A stretch of 64,000 bases of DNA from Catellatospora citrea (GTDB lineage: Bacteria; Actinomycetota; Actinomycetes; Mycobacteriales; Micromonosporaceae), in the NCBI RefSeq assembly GCF_003610235.1, contig NZ_RAPR01000001.1:1736001-1800000 (forward strand), read 5' to 3'. The notes below the pieces were generated by a model. That model had not been told where the DNA came from. It did no database searches and was given only the letters and a program-made list of their open reading frames with translations. The translations under genes and the position numbers were made by a program. Positions 49,517 to 57,591 of the stretch are shown here, in pieces; position 1 is the stretch's first letter; each line of letters begins with the position of its first letter.

Positions 49517-51151
49517 ATGATGTTCTTATTCCGCTCCCTGCGCCTGCGTCGCGCCGCCCGTGACCACTTCGGCTGGAACCGGTTGCGGCCCGCGCAGCTG
49601 GACGCCATGCGCGCCCTGCTGCGCGGCCGCGACGCGGTGGTGGTGCTGCCCACCGGTGGCGGAAAGTCGGCCGTCTACCAGGTCACCGCGTCCCTCCTGA
49701 AGGGACCGACCGTGGTGATCTCCCCGCTGCTGGCACTGCAGCAGGACCAGATCGCCAACCTCAACGACCGCGGCAACCCGGCCCTGCGCGCGGTGCGGAT
49801 CAGCTCCGCGGAGACCCCCGCGAAGCAGGCCGCGGCCCTGCAGGAGCTGCGGGCGGGCACGGCCCGGTTCCTGTTCATCACGCCCGAGCAGCTCAGCTCG
49901 CCGGAGCGGATGGCCGAGGTGAAGGCGCTGCGCCCGAAGCTGGTCGCGGTGGACGAGGCGCACTGCATCTCGTCCTGGGGCCACGACTTCCGGCCCGACT
50001 ACCTCACCATCGGGCATCTGATCCGGGGCCTGGGCCGCCCGCCGGTGGTGGCGCTGACGGCCACCGCGTCGCCGCCGATGCGCGAGGACATCATCGCCCG
50101 CCTCGGGCTGCGCAAGCCCAAGGTGGTGCTGACCGGGCTGGACCGGCCCAACCTGTTCCTGGAGTCGACGCACTGCCCCAGCGAGGACTACCGCTGGCGG
50201 CGGCTGCTCAAGCTGCTGGAGGAGGCCACCCCGCCGGGCATCGTGTACGTCCCGACCCGGCGCGCCGCCGAGGAGCTGACCCAGCGGCTCAACGACGCCG
50301 GCCACGAGGCGACGGCATACCACGGGGGCATGGCGGCCGGGGTGCGCGCCCGCGCGCACGAGGCGTTCCTCGCCGACCGGGTGCCGATCATGGTCGCCAC
50401 GTCGGCCTTCGGCATGGGCATCGACAAGCCGAACATCCGCTTCGTCGCACACATGGCCCTTCCTGATTCACCCGACAGCTATCTGCAGGAGATCGGCCGG
50501 GCGGGCCGCGACGGCGACCCGGCGCACGCGCTGCTGCTGCACCGCGCCGAGGACGTGGCCCTGCAACGCTTCTTCAACGGCGGCGCGCCCGATCTGGCCG
50601 AGCTGCGCACCGTGGCCGCGGCCCTGCACAGCGGCCCGGTCACCAAGACCGCGCTGGCCAAGACCACCGGCTACAACGCCCGCAAGCTCGCCGCGCACCT
50701 GAGCCTGCTGGAGCAGGTCGGCGCGGTGGCGACCGGGACCAAGGGCGAGCTGAGCGTGCCGCGCTTCGCCCCGCTGCCCGACCAGGCCGCCCGGGACGCG
50801 ATCGCCGAACACGGGCGATACCAGGCGGGCCAGCGCTCGCGCACCGACATGATGCGCCGGTTCGCCGAGATGCGCGGCTGCCGGGTGCAGGCCCTGCTGG
50901 GCTACTTCGGCGAGCAGCTCAACGACACCTGCGGGCACTGCGACAGCTGCCACGAGGGCACCTCGGAGGTGCTGCCCGACGACGTGCCGTACCCGCTGCA
51001 CAGCACGGTGCGCCACGCCGACTGGGGCACCGGCATGGTGCTCGGCTACGAGAAGGACCGGATGACGGTGCTGTTCGACGAGGTCGGCTACAAGACCCTG
51101 GCGGTCGCCGTGGTCACCGCGCAGAAGCTGCTGGTCGTGGAACGCGGCTGA
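49517..51151 (+). CDS. recQ: RecQ-family ATP-dependent DNA helicase
   Basis: 544 residues. Superfamily 2 motifs in order: FGWNRLRPAQLDAMRA (motif 0), PTGGGKSAVYQ (I), VDEAHCISSWGHDFRPDY (II plus aromatic loop), ALTATASP (III), VYVPTRRAAEEL (IV), ATSAFGMGIDKPNIRFVAH (V) and QEIGRAGRDG (VI). A zinc cluster CRVQALLGYFGEQLNDTCGHCDSC follows. There is no HRDC domain; instead the last 50 residues (VRHADWGTGMVLGYEKDRMTVLFDEVGYKTL) resemble the beta-barrel tail of short actinobacterial RecQ proteins. It unwinds DNA 3' to 5' in repair. It starts at ATG 49517 with a leaderless -10. Confidence 0.93.
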   Translation: MMFLFRSLRLRRAARDHFGWNRLRPAQLDAMRALLRGRDAVVVLPTGGGKSAVYQVTASLLKGPTVVISPLLALQQDQIANLNDRGNPALRAVRISSAETPAKQAAALQELRAGTARFLFITPEQLSSPERMAEVKALRPKLVAVDEAHCISSWGHDFRPDYLTIGHLIRGLGRPPVVALTATASPPMREDIIARLGLRKPKVVLTGLDRPNLFLESTHCPSEDYRWRRLLKLLEEATPPGIVYVPTRRAAEELTQRLNDAGHEATAYHGGMAAGVRARAHEAFLADRVPIMVATSAFGMGIDKPNIRFVAHMALPDSPDSYLQEIGRAGRDGDPAHALLLHRAEDVALQRFFNGGAPDLAELRTVAAALHSGPVTKTALAKTTGYNARKLAAHLSLLEQVGAVATGTKGELSVPRFAPLPDQAARDAIAEHGRYQAGQRSRTDMMRRFAEMRGCRVQALLGYFGEQLNDTCGHCDSCHEGTSEVLPDDVPYPLHSTVRHADWGTGMVLGYEKDRMTVLFDEVGYKTLAVAVVTAQKLLVVERG

Positions 51152-51195
51152 CGCCGCCGGGCCCGACCGGCGAAAGGCCGGTGCGCCCCGGCCTC

Positions 51196-51270
51196 GATCG
51201 TCCGACTTGCCCGGCAGGTGTGCGTATCTTGCGCCTTCATCCGCCCACCTGCCTGGCAAGTCGAACGATC
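51196..51270. repeat. Large inverted repeat between recQ and the MFS gene
   Basis: Two 25-nt arms (51196-51220 and 51246-51270), 23/25 complementary, with a 25-nt loop; the core CGACTTGCC/GGCAAGTCG plus GGCAGGTG/CACCTGCC is perfect. It overlaps the last two bases of the MFS stop codon region and may serve as bidirectional terminator or be a mobile palindromic element. Confidence 0.75.
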
Positions 51271-52672
51271 ATGAGGGTGCGTCACGAGAGGACAGGGCGG
51301 CCGCGGCGTCGGCGTCGTAGCCGCGCCAGGCCCGGAGCACGATCAGGCTGCCGACCACCAGCGGTGCGATGACCACGGCGTACGCCAGGCGCAGCGACCC
51401 GGTGGCGTCGGAGGCCTCGCCGATGAGCCACGGGCCGAGCGCGCCGCCCAGGGTGATCACCGACTGGAGCACCGCGAAGCCCAGGCCGCGCCGCGACGCC
51501 GCGACGACGTCGGCGTTGGCCGCGGTCAGGTTCGCGATGGCCCCGGCGAAGCCGACGTTGGCGAGTCCGAAACAGACCACCTGCGGCACGAACGGGCCGA
51601 CCGCCACGGCCCCGGCCAGCGCGACCGTGCCGAACAGCAGCGACCAGCCGCCGAGCCGCACCCGCCAGCCGGGGCGGCGGCCGTGCCCGCGGTCGCCGAA
51701 CCAGCTGCCCAGGCCGATGCCGGCGAGGATGCCGACCAGCCCCGCGCCGCCGCCGACCGCAGCCGACGCGGCCTCGTCGAGCCCGAATTCGCGCTGGTAG
51801 AACGACGGCATCCAGAAGAACAGCCCGCCCAGCCCGAAGAACAGGATGCTCAGCCCGCTCACCACGGACCGCAGCGTGCGAATGCCCCACAGCTCGCGCA
51901 CCTGCGCCACCAGCCCCGACAGCGCAGGCAATCCCCCGGAGCCGGTCGCAGGGGCGGTCACCGCCGGCGGCCCGGTCGGCGGCTCCGCGGTCGGATCGGC
52001 GTACCAGGAGCTGAGGCGGTCGCCGACGCCGCGGACCGGCTCGCGCACGGTGAGCATGAGCACCGCGATGACCGCGCCGGGGACGGCGACGAGGAAGAAG
52101 CCGGTGCGCCAGTCGTACGCCTTCGCCAGCGCCCCGCCCACGATGACGCCGATCGGCAGGCCCGCGAAGTAGGCGGCGCGTTCGAGCCCGTAGGCGCGGG
52201 CCCGGCTCGGGCCCGGGTAGAGGTCGCCGAGCAGGCTGGACGCGGGCGGGTTGTAGAGCTGCCCGGCCGCGCCTAGCAGCACCCGCACGCCGAACAGCAT
52301 CGCGTAGGAGCCGGCCAGGCCGGTGCCGAGGGTGAGCAGCGCCCACACCGCGACCACGGCGGCCACGGTCCAGGTGCGCCGCCCGGTGTCGGCCAGCCGC
52401 CCGGCGGGCAGCAGCAGGAGCACCGCCGCGATCGCCCCGGCGGTGGCGATGGCCCCGGCCGCGCCGTCGTCGAACCCGAACTCGCGCTGGATCGCCGGCA
52501 GCGCCCCGGCCAGCAGGTTGTACTCGATCCGGTCGATCAGCGCGACGAGCGCGATGCAGACCGCGGGCCACCAGCCGAACGGGGCGGCCCGCCCGCGGCT
52601 GACCCGCACCGAGGGCCGCCCGGGATATGCGGCGATCTCGCGGACCTGCTCGTCGACGGCGGGGACGGCCAT
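51269..52672 (-). CDS. MFS transporter, organic-acid type
   Basis: 467 residues with 12 membrane helices. Motif A is LPAGRLADTGRRTW after TM2; LIDRIEYNLLAGALPAIQREFGF in TM1 and ARAYGLERAAYFAGLPIGVIVGGALA resemble the Spinster/ACS-like group. ATG 52672 has SD GGAGGT. Its promoter shares an almost identical block of about 40 bp, including GAAAC-N3-GTTTC, with the CoA-transferase gene 9 kb away, so it likely imports or exports a substrate of the nearby acyl-CoA pathway. The actual substrate is unknown. Confidence 0.85.
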   Translation of the reverse strand: MAVPAVDEQVREIAAYPGRPSVRVSRGRAAPFGWWPAVCIALVALIDRIEYNLLAGALPAIQREFGFDDGAAGAIATAGAIAAVLLLLPAGRLADTGRRTWTVAAVVAVWALLTLGTGLAGSYAMLFGVRVLLGAAGQLYNPPASSLLGDLYPGPSRARAYGLERAAYFAGLPIGVIVGGALAKAYDWRTGFFLVAVPGAVIAVLMLTVREPVRGVGDRLSSWYADPTAEPPTGPPAVTAPATGSGGLPALSGLVAQVRELWGIRTLRSVVSGLSILFFGLGGLFFWMPSFYQREFGLDEAASAAVGGGAGLVGILAGIGLGSWFGDRGHGRRPGWRVRLGGWSLLFGTVALAGAVAVGPFVPQVVCFGLANVGFAGAIANLTAANADVVAASRRGLGFAVLQSVITLGGALGPWLIGEASDATGSLRLAYAVVIAPLVVGSLIVLRAWRGYDADAAAALSSRDAPS

Positions 52673-52717
52673 GCGCCTACCTCCAGGGCTCGACCGGGCG
52701 GTCCGGCCCGGTGCCGA

Positions 52718-52757
52718 GCATCCTATGTATGGGAAACGCCGTTTCGCTAGAGGAACC
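52718..52757 (-). promoter_or_regulatory. Promoter-operator block of the MFS gene
   Basis: It contains TAGGAT (-10, 52725-52720 on the minus strand) and, 7 nt upstream, GAAAC-GCC-GTTTC (52733-52745). It matches 61891-61931 at most positions, including the shared flank GCATCCTATG and the AGAGG / AACC tail. Confidence 0.75.
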
Positions 52758-52815
52758 ATCTTGCCGCCGCCCGACGCACTCCGGCGAAACCCGCTGCGTC
52801 GCAGGTGCGGCGGCC

Positions 52816-52821
52816 TAGCCT
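52816..52821 (+). promoter_or_regulatory. -10 element TAGCCT, leaderless arrangement
   Basis: TAGCCT lies 6 nt before ATG 52828 of the FAD oxidoreductase gene. Confidence 0.5.
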
Positions 52822-52827
52822 GAGGAC

Positions 52828-54084
52828 ATGGCGGAACACTGGGACGTGGCCGTCGTCGGCGCGGGCCTGGCGGGGCTGACCGCCGCGCGGCGGATAGTCG
52901 ACGCCGGGCTGCGGGTGACCGTGCTGGAGGCGTCGGACGACGTCGGCGGGCGGGTGCGCACCGACGCCGTGGACGGCTTCCTGCTGGACCGGGGCTTCCA
53001 GACGATCTGCCCGACCTACCCCGCGCTGCAGGTGGAGTGCGACCTGGCCGATCTGCACCTGCGGCCGTTCACGCGCGGGGTGGCGGTGCACTGGGCCGGG
53101 CGCACCCACGACCTGCGCCCCGGCCCGACCGCGGCGCTCGCGCTGGCCTCCGGGCTGGTGCCGGCGGCCGACGGGCTGACGCTGGTCGAGCTGGCCGCCC
53201 GGGACACGCTCGGCTCCACCGCCGCCGTGCTGCGCCAGCCGGACGTGAGCACCCTCGACGAGCTGAAGGCGGCCGACCTCGCGCCCGCGACGGTGGACCG
53301 GGTGCTGCGCCCGTTCCTGGCCGGGGTGTTCCTGGAGGACCGGCTGGACACCTCGGGCCGCTTCTTCCATCTGATGTGGCGCATGTTCCTGCGCGGCGGC
53401 GCGGCCGTGCCCGCCCAGGGCATGCAGGCGCTGCCGCGGTTGCTCGCCACGAAGCTGCCCGCCGGGACCGTGCGCTGCGAGGCCCGGGTGCGGCAGCTGA
53501 CGCCGCACGGCGTGGCGGTCGCGGGCGGCGAGGAGATCATCGCGCGGGCCGTCGTGGTGGCCACCGACGGCGCCACCGCGGCGGCGCTGCTGCCCGGCCT
53601 GCGCGCACCCGCCTGGCACGGGGTGACCACGTTCTACCACGCCTGTTTCGGCGCGCCGTCCGCCCACCCGCTGCTGACCGTGGACCCCGGCGGGGCCGGC
53701 CTGGTGACCAACACGGTGGTGCTCACGGCCGCCGCGGCCGGGTACGCCACCGACGGCCGGGCCCTGATCGCCACGTCCACCCTGGACACGAGCACGCCGA
53801 TCGACGCGCTGGAGCGCTCGGTCCGCGCCCGGCTGGCCGTGCTGTACGACGTGCCGACCGTCGGTTGGCAGTTCCTGGACGCGTACCGCATCCCGTACGC
53901 GCTGCCCGCGATGCCCGCCCCGCACCGGATGCGCCGCCCGGTGCGCCACGGCTACGGCCGCTACGTCTGCGGCGACCACCGCGACACCAGCTCGATCCAG
54001 GGCGCCCTGGTCTCCGGCCGGCGCGCGGCGAACGCGGTCCTGGCCGACCTGGGAGCACGGGTCTACGCGGCAGGCCGGGTCTGA
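52828..54084 (+). CDS. FAD-dependent oxidoreductase, amine-oxidase/phytoene-desaturase fold
   Basis: 418 residues. The dinucleotide fold is VAVVGAGLAGLTAARRIVDAGLRVTVLEASDDVGGRVRTD, with the GG motif. AVPAQGMQALPRLLATKLP and a late YVCGDHRDTSSIQGALVSGRRAA (FAD-binding end) are typical of the amine oxidase/protoporphyrinogen oxidase superfamily. There is no signal. The substrate is unknown; related actinobacterial genes are annotated only as FAD-dependent oxidoreductase. It is convergent with the hydrolase gene, with a 14-bp hairpin between. Confidence 0.88.
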   Translation: MAEHWDVAVVGAGLAGLTAARRIVDAGLRVTVLEASDDVGGRVRTDAVDGFLLDRGFQTICPTYPALQVECDLADLHLRPFTRGVAVHWAGRTHDLRPGPTAALALASGLVPAADGLTLVELAARDTLGSTAAVLRQPDVSTLDELKAADLAPATVDRVLRPFLAGVFLEDRLDTSGRFFHLMWRMFLRGGAAVPAQGMQALPRLLATKLPAGTVRCEARVRQLTPHGVAVAGGEEIIARAVVVATDGATAAALLPGLRAPAWHGVTTFYHACFGAPSAHPLLTVDPGGAGLVTNTVVLTAAAAGYATDGRALIATSTLDTSTPIDALERSVRARLAVLYDVPTVGWQFLDAYRIPYALPAMPAPHRMRRPVRHGYGRYVCGDHRDTSSIQGALVSGRRAANAVLADLGARVYAAGRV

Positions 54085-54148
54085 TTCCCGGCTGTTGCGG
54101 ATGGCGGGGCCGCGGCGCCTTGCGCGGACCGGGCCGCTCGAAGACGCC

Positions 54149-54190
54149 GGTGCCGGGCGCGTGCCGCGATCGGCGGACGCGCCCGGCACC
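54149..54190. terminator. Bidirectional hairpin between FAD oxidoreductase and hydrolase genes
   Basis: Perfect 14-bp stem GGTGCCGGGCGCGT / ACGCGCCCGGCACC with a 14-nt loop, between convergent stops at 54084 and 54202. Confidence 0.75.
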
Positions 54191-54201
54191 CCCGTGCTCA
54201 C

Positions 54202-55098
54202 CTAGGCGACGCCCTCGAACACGACCTGTGGGTCGCCGGTCGCGCCGGGGCCCCACACGGCGTCGTAGGCCGTGGCGTCCCCTGCCAGGTAGTAGCGGAA
54301 CCAGTCGGTCAGCACCCGCCGGGTGATCTGCAGCTGGACGGCCCGGGTGATGGTGCCGCTGTCGCAGAAGGCCGACGAGGTGTCGATGAAGCCGCAGTGG
54401 AAGCCGCCGACGATGGTGCGCAGCTGCTTGGGCGCGGGCTTGCCGGTGTAGATCGGGCGCTGGTGGCTCGCGATCGGCGCGGTGCCGTCCTTCTGCCCGG
54501 CGACCAGCATCATCGGCACGCGCACCGAGGCCGCGGCGGCCGCCGCCGACGGGTTGGTCTCCGCGGCCGCGAGGTTGGCCACCGTGGTGACCGCGGGGTT
54601 GCGGGAGGCGGCCAGCACGCTCGCGCCGCCGCCCATCGAGTGGCCGGACAGGCCGAGCTTGGTCGTGACGATGTGCGCGTTGAAGCGCGAGCCCGCCGTG
54701 GTGTCCTGCGCGACCAGCCAGGTGAGCTGCGCGTTGAGGTCGTCGGCGAAGGCGCTGTGACTCGGGAACAGGCTGCCCTGCGAGGTCGGCGCGGCCACCA
54801 CGAAGCCCCACGAGGCCAGGTGCTGCATGGTGCTGTAGTACTTGCTGACGCTCTGCAGGAAGCCGTGCCCGAACGCGATGGCCGGGAAGCGCCCGGCGGC
54901 CACGGCCGCGTTCTGCCCCGCGGTCGCCGCCGGGTAGTAGATCCGGGCGCTGAAGGAGCGGCCGGAGGCGCTGACCGAGGCGTCGACATAACCCACGGCG
55001 TACGCACCGGGGGTGGAGCTGTCAGCCGCGGCGGGCGAACCGACGCCCGCCACCGCGGCGGTGATCATTGCCAGCACGAGGATCGCTCGTCTGATCAT
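54202..55098 (-). CDS. Secreted alpha/beta hydrolase (lipase/cutinase-like)
   Basis: 298 residues. The signal peptide (AILVLAMITAAVAGVGSPAAA) precedes an alpha/beta-hydrolase core: oxyanion region AIAFGHGFLQS, nucleophile elbow GLSGHSMGGGAS, acid AGQKDGTAP and His in VGGFHCGFID. The layout is like the PET-hydrolase/dienelactone-hydrolase type of actinobacterial esterase. It probably releases carboxylic acids from esters outside the cell, feeding the adjacent acyl-CoA genes. SD GAGAGGAAC fixes ATG 55098. A GGAAAC-GGT-GTTCC site on the minus strand overlaps its promoter. Confidence 0.87.
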   Translation of the reverse strand: MIRRAILVLAMITAAVAGVGSPAAADSSTPGAYAVGYVDASVSASGRSFSARIYYPAATAGQNAAVAAGRFPAIAFGHGFLQSVSKYYSTMQHLASWGFVVAAPTSQGSLFPSHSAFADDLNAQLTWLVAQDTTAGSRFNAHIVTTKLGLSGHSMGGGASVLAASRNPAVTTVANLAAAETNPSAAAAAASVRVPMMLVAGQKDGTAPIASHQRPIYTGKPAPKQLRTIVGGFHCGFIDTSSAFCDSGTITRAVQLQITRRVLTDWFRYYLAGDATAYDAVWGPGATGDPQVVFEGVA

Positions 55099-55131
55099 CA
55101 CTGTTCCTCTCGTCGAGGGAATCTGGTTCGC

Positions 55132-55152
55132 ACAGTGGAACACCGTTTCCCT
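55132..55152 (-). promoter_or_regulatory. Variant of the GAAAC-N3-GTTTC operator
   Basis: On the minus strand GGGAAAC-GGT-GTTCCAC has one base fewer in the right arm than the 62866-62888 palindrome. It lies in the hydrolase promoter near the presumed -10. Confidence 0.5.
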
Positions 55153-55196
55153 AGACGAGACAAGAAATGATTTATGCCAACATATCGATATGCAGG

Positions 55197-55979
55197 TCAG
55201 GCCGCCCACGACGGTTTGCGCCGCTGCAGGAACGCCGTCATGCCCTCGATCGCCTCGTCGGTGGCGAACAGCCGCGCCGACTCCTCGGCCAGCCGCGTCC
55301 CGTGCTCGTCCAGCGCGCGCCGCACCGCGGCCGTGGTCAGTAGCTTCGAGGCGGCCAGGCCCTGCGGCGAGGCGGCGCGCAGCCCGGCCAGCACCTCGGC
55401 CAGCAGCGCGTCCACATCGTCCCCGGCCAGGGTGACCAGACCACAGGCGACGGCGGCCGCGGCGTCGAACACCTCGCCGGTCAGGTAGTAGCGGGCGGCG
55501 GCACGCTCGGGCATCCGGGTGAGCGTGGTCAGCGAGATCACCGCGGGGGCGACCCCCAGCCGGGCCTCGGTGAACGCGAATCCGGACGCGGGTCCGGCCA
55601 GCACGATGTCACAAGCGCCGAGCAGGCCCAGTCCGCCCGCGCGCACCTGGCCGTCCACTCGCGCCACCACCGGTTTGGGCAGCTCGACGATGGCCCGCAG
55701 CAGTCCCAGCAGGCGCGCCGTGCCCTCGGCGACCCCGCCGCCGGCGGCCTCGGTCAGGTCCGCGCCCGCGCAGAAGACGCGGCCGCTGTGGGTCAGCACC
55801 ACGGCGCGCACGCCGGGGTCGGCCGCCGCGGCGGCCAGCGCCTCGCCGAGCTGCGCGACGAGCCCCGCGGACAGGGCGTTGCGGTTGTGCGAGGAGTCCA
55901 GCGTCAGCGTCGCGACGCCGCGCTCCACGGTCGAGGTCACGAGGTTCGGCACGGCGTCCACCCTCATCACCGCGTCCAT
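55197..55979 (-). CDS. Enoyl-CoA hydratase/isomerase family protein
   Basis: 260 residues, crotonase fold. The acyl-CoA oxyanion-hole strands are HNRNALSAGLVAQL and GRVFCAGADLTEAAGG; the second is VDGQVRAGGLGLLGACDIVLAG. The catalytic Glu of hydratases is expected at the EARLGVAPAVISLT segment. C-terminal helix KPSWAA. It hydrates trans-2-enoyl-CoA in beta-oxidation or side-chain degradation. ATG 55979 is chosen; ATG 55967 is also possible. A perfect 14-bp palindrome lies just upstream, shared with the divergent aldehyde dehydrogenase. Confidence 0.9.
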   Translation of the reverse strand: MDAVMRVDAVPNLVTSTVERGVATLTLDSSHNRNALSAGLVAQLGEALAAAAADPGVRAVVLTHSGRVFCAGADLTEAAGGGVAEGTARLLGLLRAIVELPKPVVARVDGQVRAGGLGLLGACDIVLAGPASGFAFTEARLGVAPAVISLTTLTRMPERAAARYYLTGEVFDAAAAVACGLVTLAGDDVDALLAEVLAGLRAASPQGLAASKLLTTAAVRRALDEHGTRLAEESARLFATDEAIEGMTAFLQRRKPSWAA

Positions 55980-55984
55980 AAAAG

Positions 55985-55998
55985 TCAAGCGCGCTTGA
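55985..55998. promoter_or_regulatory. Palindrome TCAAGC-GC-GCTTGA
   Basis: A perfect 14-bp palindrome flanked by AT-rich bases, between divergent enoyl-CoA hydratase and aldehyde dehydrogenase genes. CAAGC/GCTTG arms resemble TetR-family sites for fatty or cholesterol-acid catabolism, but no regulator is adjacent. Confidence 0.6.
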
Positions 55999-56057
55999 TT
56001 TATCTCGCGTTGACCTGCATTGATGCGGCGACCTCTTGCGTTTGCGGCACGAAGGGC

Positions 56058-56063
56058 TACCGT
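56058..56063 (+). promoter_or_regulatory. -10 element TACCGT, leaderless arrangement
   Basis: TACCGT lies 6 nt before ATG 56070 of the aldehyde dehydrogenase gene. Confidence 0.55.
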
Positions 56064-56069
56064 GCACGC

Positions 56070-57572
56070 ATGGGCACCCCTGCATGCCGTGGGGCCGACG
56101 CCGTTCCGCTGGCGCCGCTCACCGGCGAGCCCCTCCCGCCCGTGCGGCAGTCCACTGCCGACGATGTCGCGCTGGCCTACGTCCGGGCCCGCGCGGCCCA
56201 GTCGGGCTGGGCGGCGCTGCCGCCGCGCGAGCGCACCCGGCCGGTGCGCCGCTTCGCGGAGCTGCTGCTGCGCCGCCAGGACGAGATCCTCGACCTGGTG
56301 CAGCACGAGACCGGCAAGGCCCGGCTGCACGCGCACGAGGAGGTGCTGGACGCGGCGCTGGTCAGCACCTACTACGCCCGCCGCGCGCCGCGCCTGCTGC
56401 GGCCGCGCCGCCGTGGTGGCGCGCTGCCGCTGCTGACGTACGCGGTCGAGGTGCGGCATCCGCTCGGCGTGGTCGCCGTGATCACGCCGTGGAACTATCC
56501 GCTGGCGCTGGCCGTGACCGACATCGTGCCCGCGCTGCTGGCCGGGAACGCGGTGGTGCACAAGCCGGACACCCAGACCGCGCGGACCGCGGCCTGGGCG
56601 CGGGACCTGATGACCGAGGCCGGGCTGCCGGACGGGGTGTGGCAGCAGGTCACCGGCGAGCCGACGGACATCGGCGACGCCCTGCTCGACGGCGCGGACC
56701 ACCTGTGCCTGACCGGCTCCACGGCCGCGGGCCGGGCGGTCGCAACGGGGGCCGGGCAGCGGCTGATCGGCTGCTCACTGGAGCTCGGCGGCAAGAACTC
56801 CCTGCTGGTACGCGCCGACGCCGACCTCGACCAGGCCGCCCACGCCGCCGTCCGGGCGTGCTTCGCCAGCGCCGGGCAGCTCTGCCTGTCCGCCGAGCGC
56901 ATCATCGTGCACGAGCGCGTGCACGATGCCTTCCTGGACCGTTTCCTGCCCCTGGTACGCGGAGTGCGGCTGGCCGCCGACCTGGACTACGGCCCGCAGA
57001 TGGGTTCGCTGAGCCTGCCGCGCGTGCTGGCCACGGTGCGCCGCCACGTCGAGGACGCGACCGCGCACGGCGCGGTGGTGCTGGCCGGTGGCGCGGCCCG
57101 CCCCGACCTGGGCCCCCTTTTCCACGAGCCCACGGTGCTGGCCGGGGTCACCCCGGCCATGGCGGTGTATCGCGAGGAGACGTTCGGGCCGGTGGTGGCG
57201 GTGTTCGCGGTGTCCGGCGACGACACCGCGGTCGAGCTGGCCAACGACACCGAGTACGGCCTCAACGCCGCCGTGTTCAGCCGGGACACGGGCGCGGCAC
57301 TTGCACTGGCCCGGCGGCTGCGGGCCGGGACCGTGAACATCAACGAGGGCTACGCCGCCGCGTACGCCTCACACGACGCGCCCATGGGCGGCATGAAGTC
57401 GTCCGGGCTGGGCCGCCGGCACGGCACAGCCGGGCTGCTCGCGTACACCGCCCCGCAGACCATCGCCCACCAGCGGCTGAACCTCGCCCCGCCGGCCGGC
57501 CCCGGGCAGGCCCGCTACGCCCGCGCGCTGACCGCCGCCGTCCGCGCCATGCAACTGCTCCACCTGCGCTGA
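56070..57572 (+). CDS. Aldehyde dehydrogenase (succinate-semialdehyde type)
   Basis: 500 residues. It has the NAD(P) site ITPWNYPLAL, HKPDTQTARTAAW, Rossmann GSTAAGRAVA, catalytic Glu in LELGGKNSLL (about 236) and Cys in SAGQLCLSAERI (about 270), and the bridging EETFGPVVAVF. It resembles succinate-semialdehyde or broad aliphatic aldehyde dehydrogenases. It oxidises an aldehyde to the acid that the downstream CoA ligase (19 nt later) can activate. The mRNA is predicted leaderless. It is divergent from the enoyl-CoA hydratase. Confidence 0.92.
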   Translation: MGTPACRGADAVPLAPLTGEPLPPVRQSTADDVALAYVRARAAQSGWAALPPRERTRPVRRFAELLLRRQDEILDLVQHETGKARLHAHEEVLDAALVSTYYARRAPRLLRPRRRGGALPLLTYAVEVRHPLGVVAVITPWNYPLALAVTDIVPALLAGNAVVHKPDTQTARTAAWARDLMTEAGLPDGVWQQVTGEPTDIGDALLDGADHLCLTGSTAAGRAVATGAGQRLIGCSLELGGKNSLLVRADADLDQAAHAAVRACFASAGQLCLSAERIIVHERVHDAFLDRFLPLVRGVRLAADLDYGPQMGSLSLPRVLATVRRHVEDATAHGAVVLAGGAARPDLGPLFHEPTVLAGVTPAMAVYREETFGPVVAVFAVSGDDTAVELANDTEYGLNAAVFSRDTGAALALARRLRAGTVNINEGYAAAYASHDAPMGGMKSSGLGRRHGTAGLLAYTAPQTIAHQRLNLAPPAGPGQARYARALTAAVRAMQLLHLR

Positions 57573-57591
57573 CCGTTCCGGAGAGGACAGC

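Noticed and set aside
55980..56702. N-terminal extension of the enoyl-CoA hydratase
   Set aside because: It is antisense to the aldehyde dehydrogenase, crosses the divergent promoter and has no homology.
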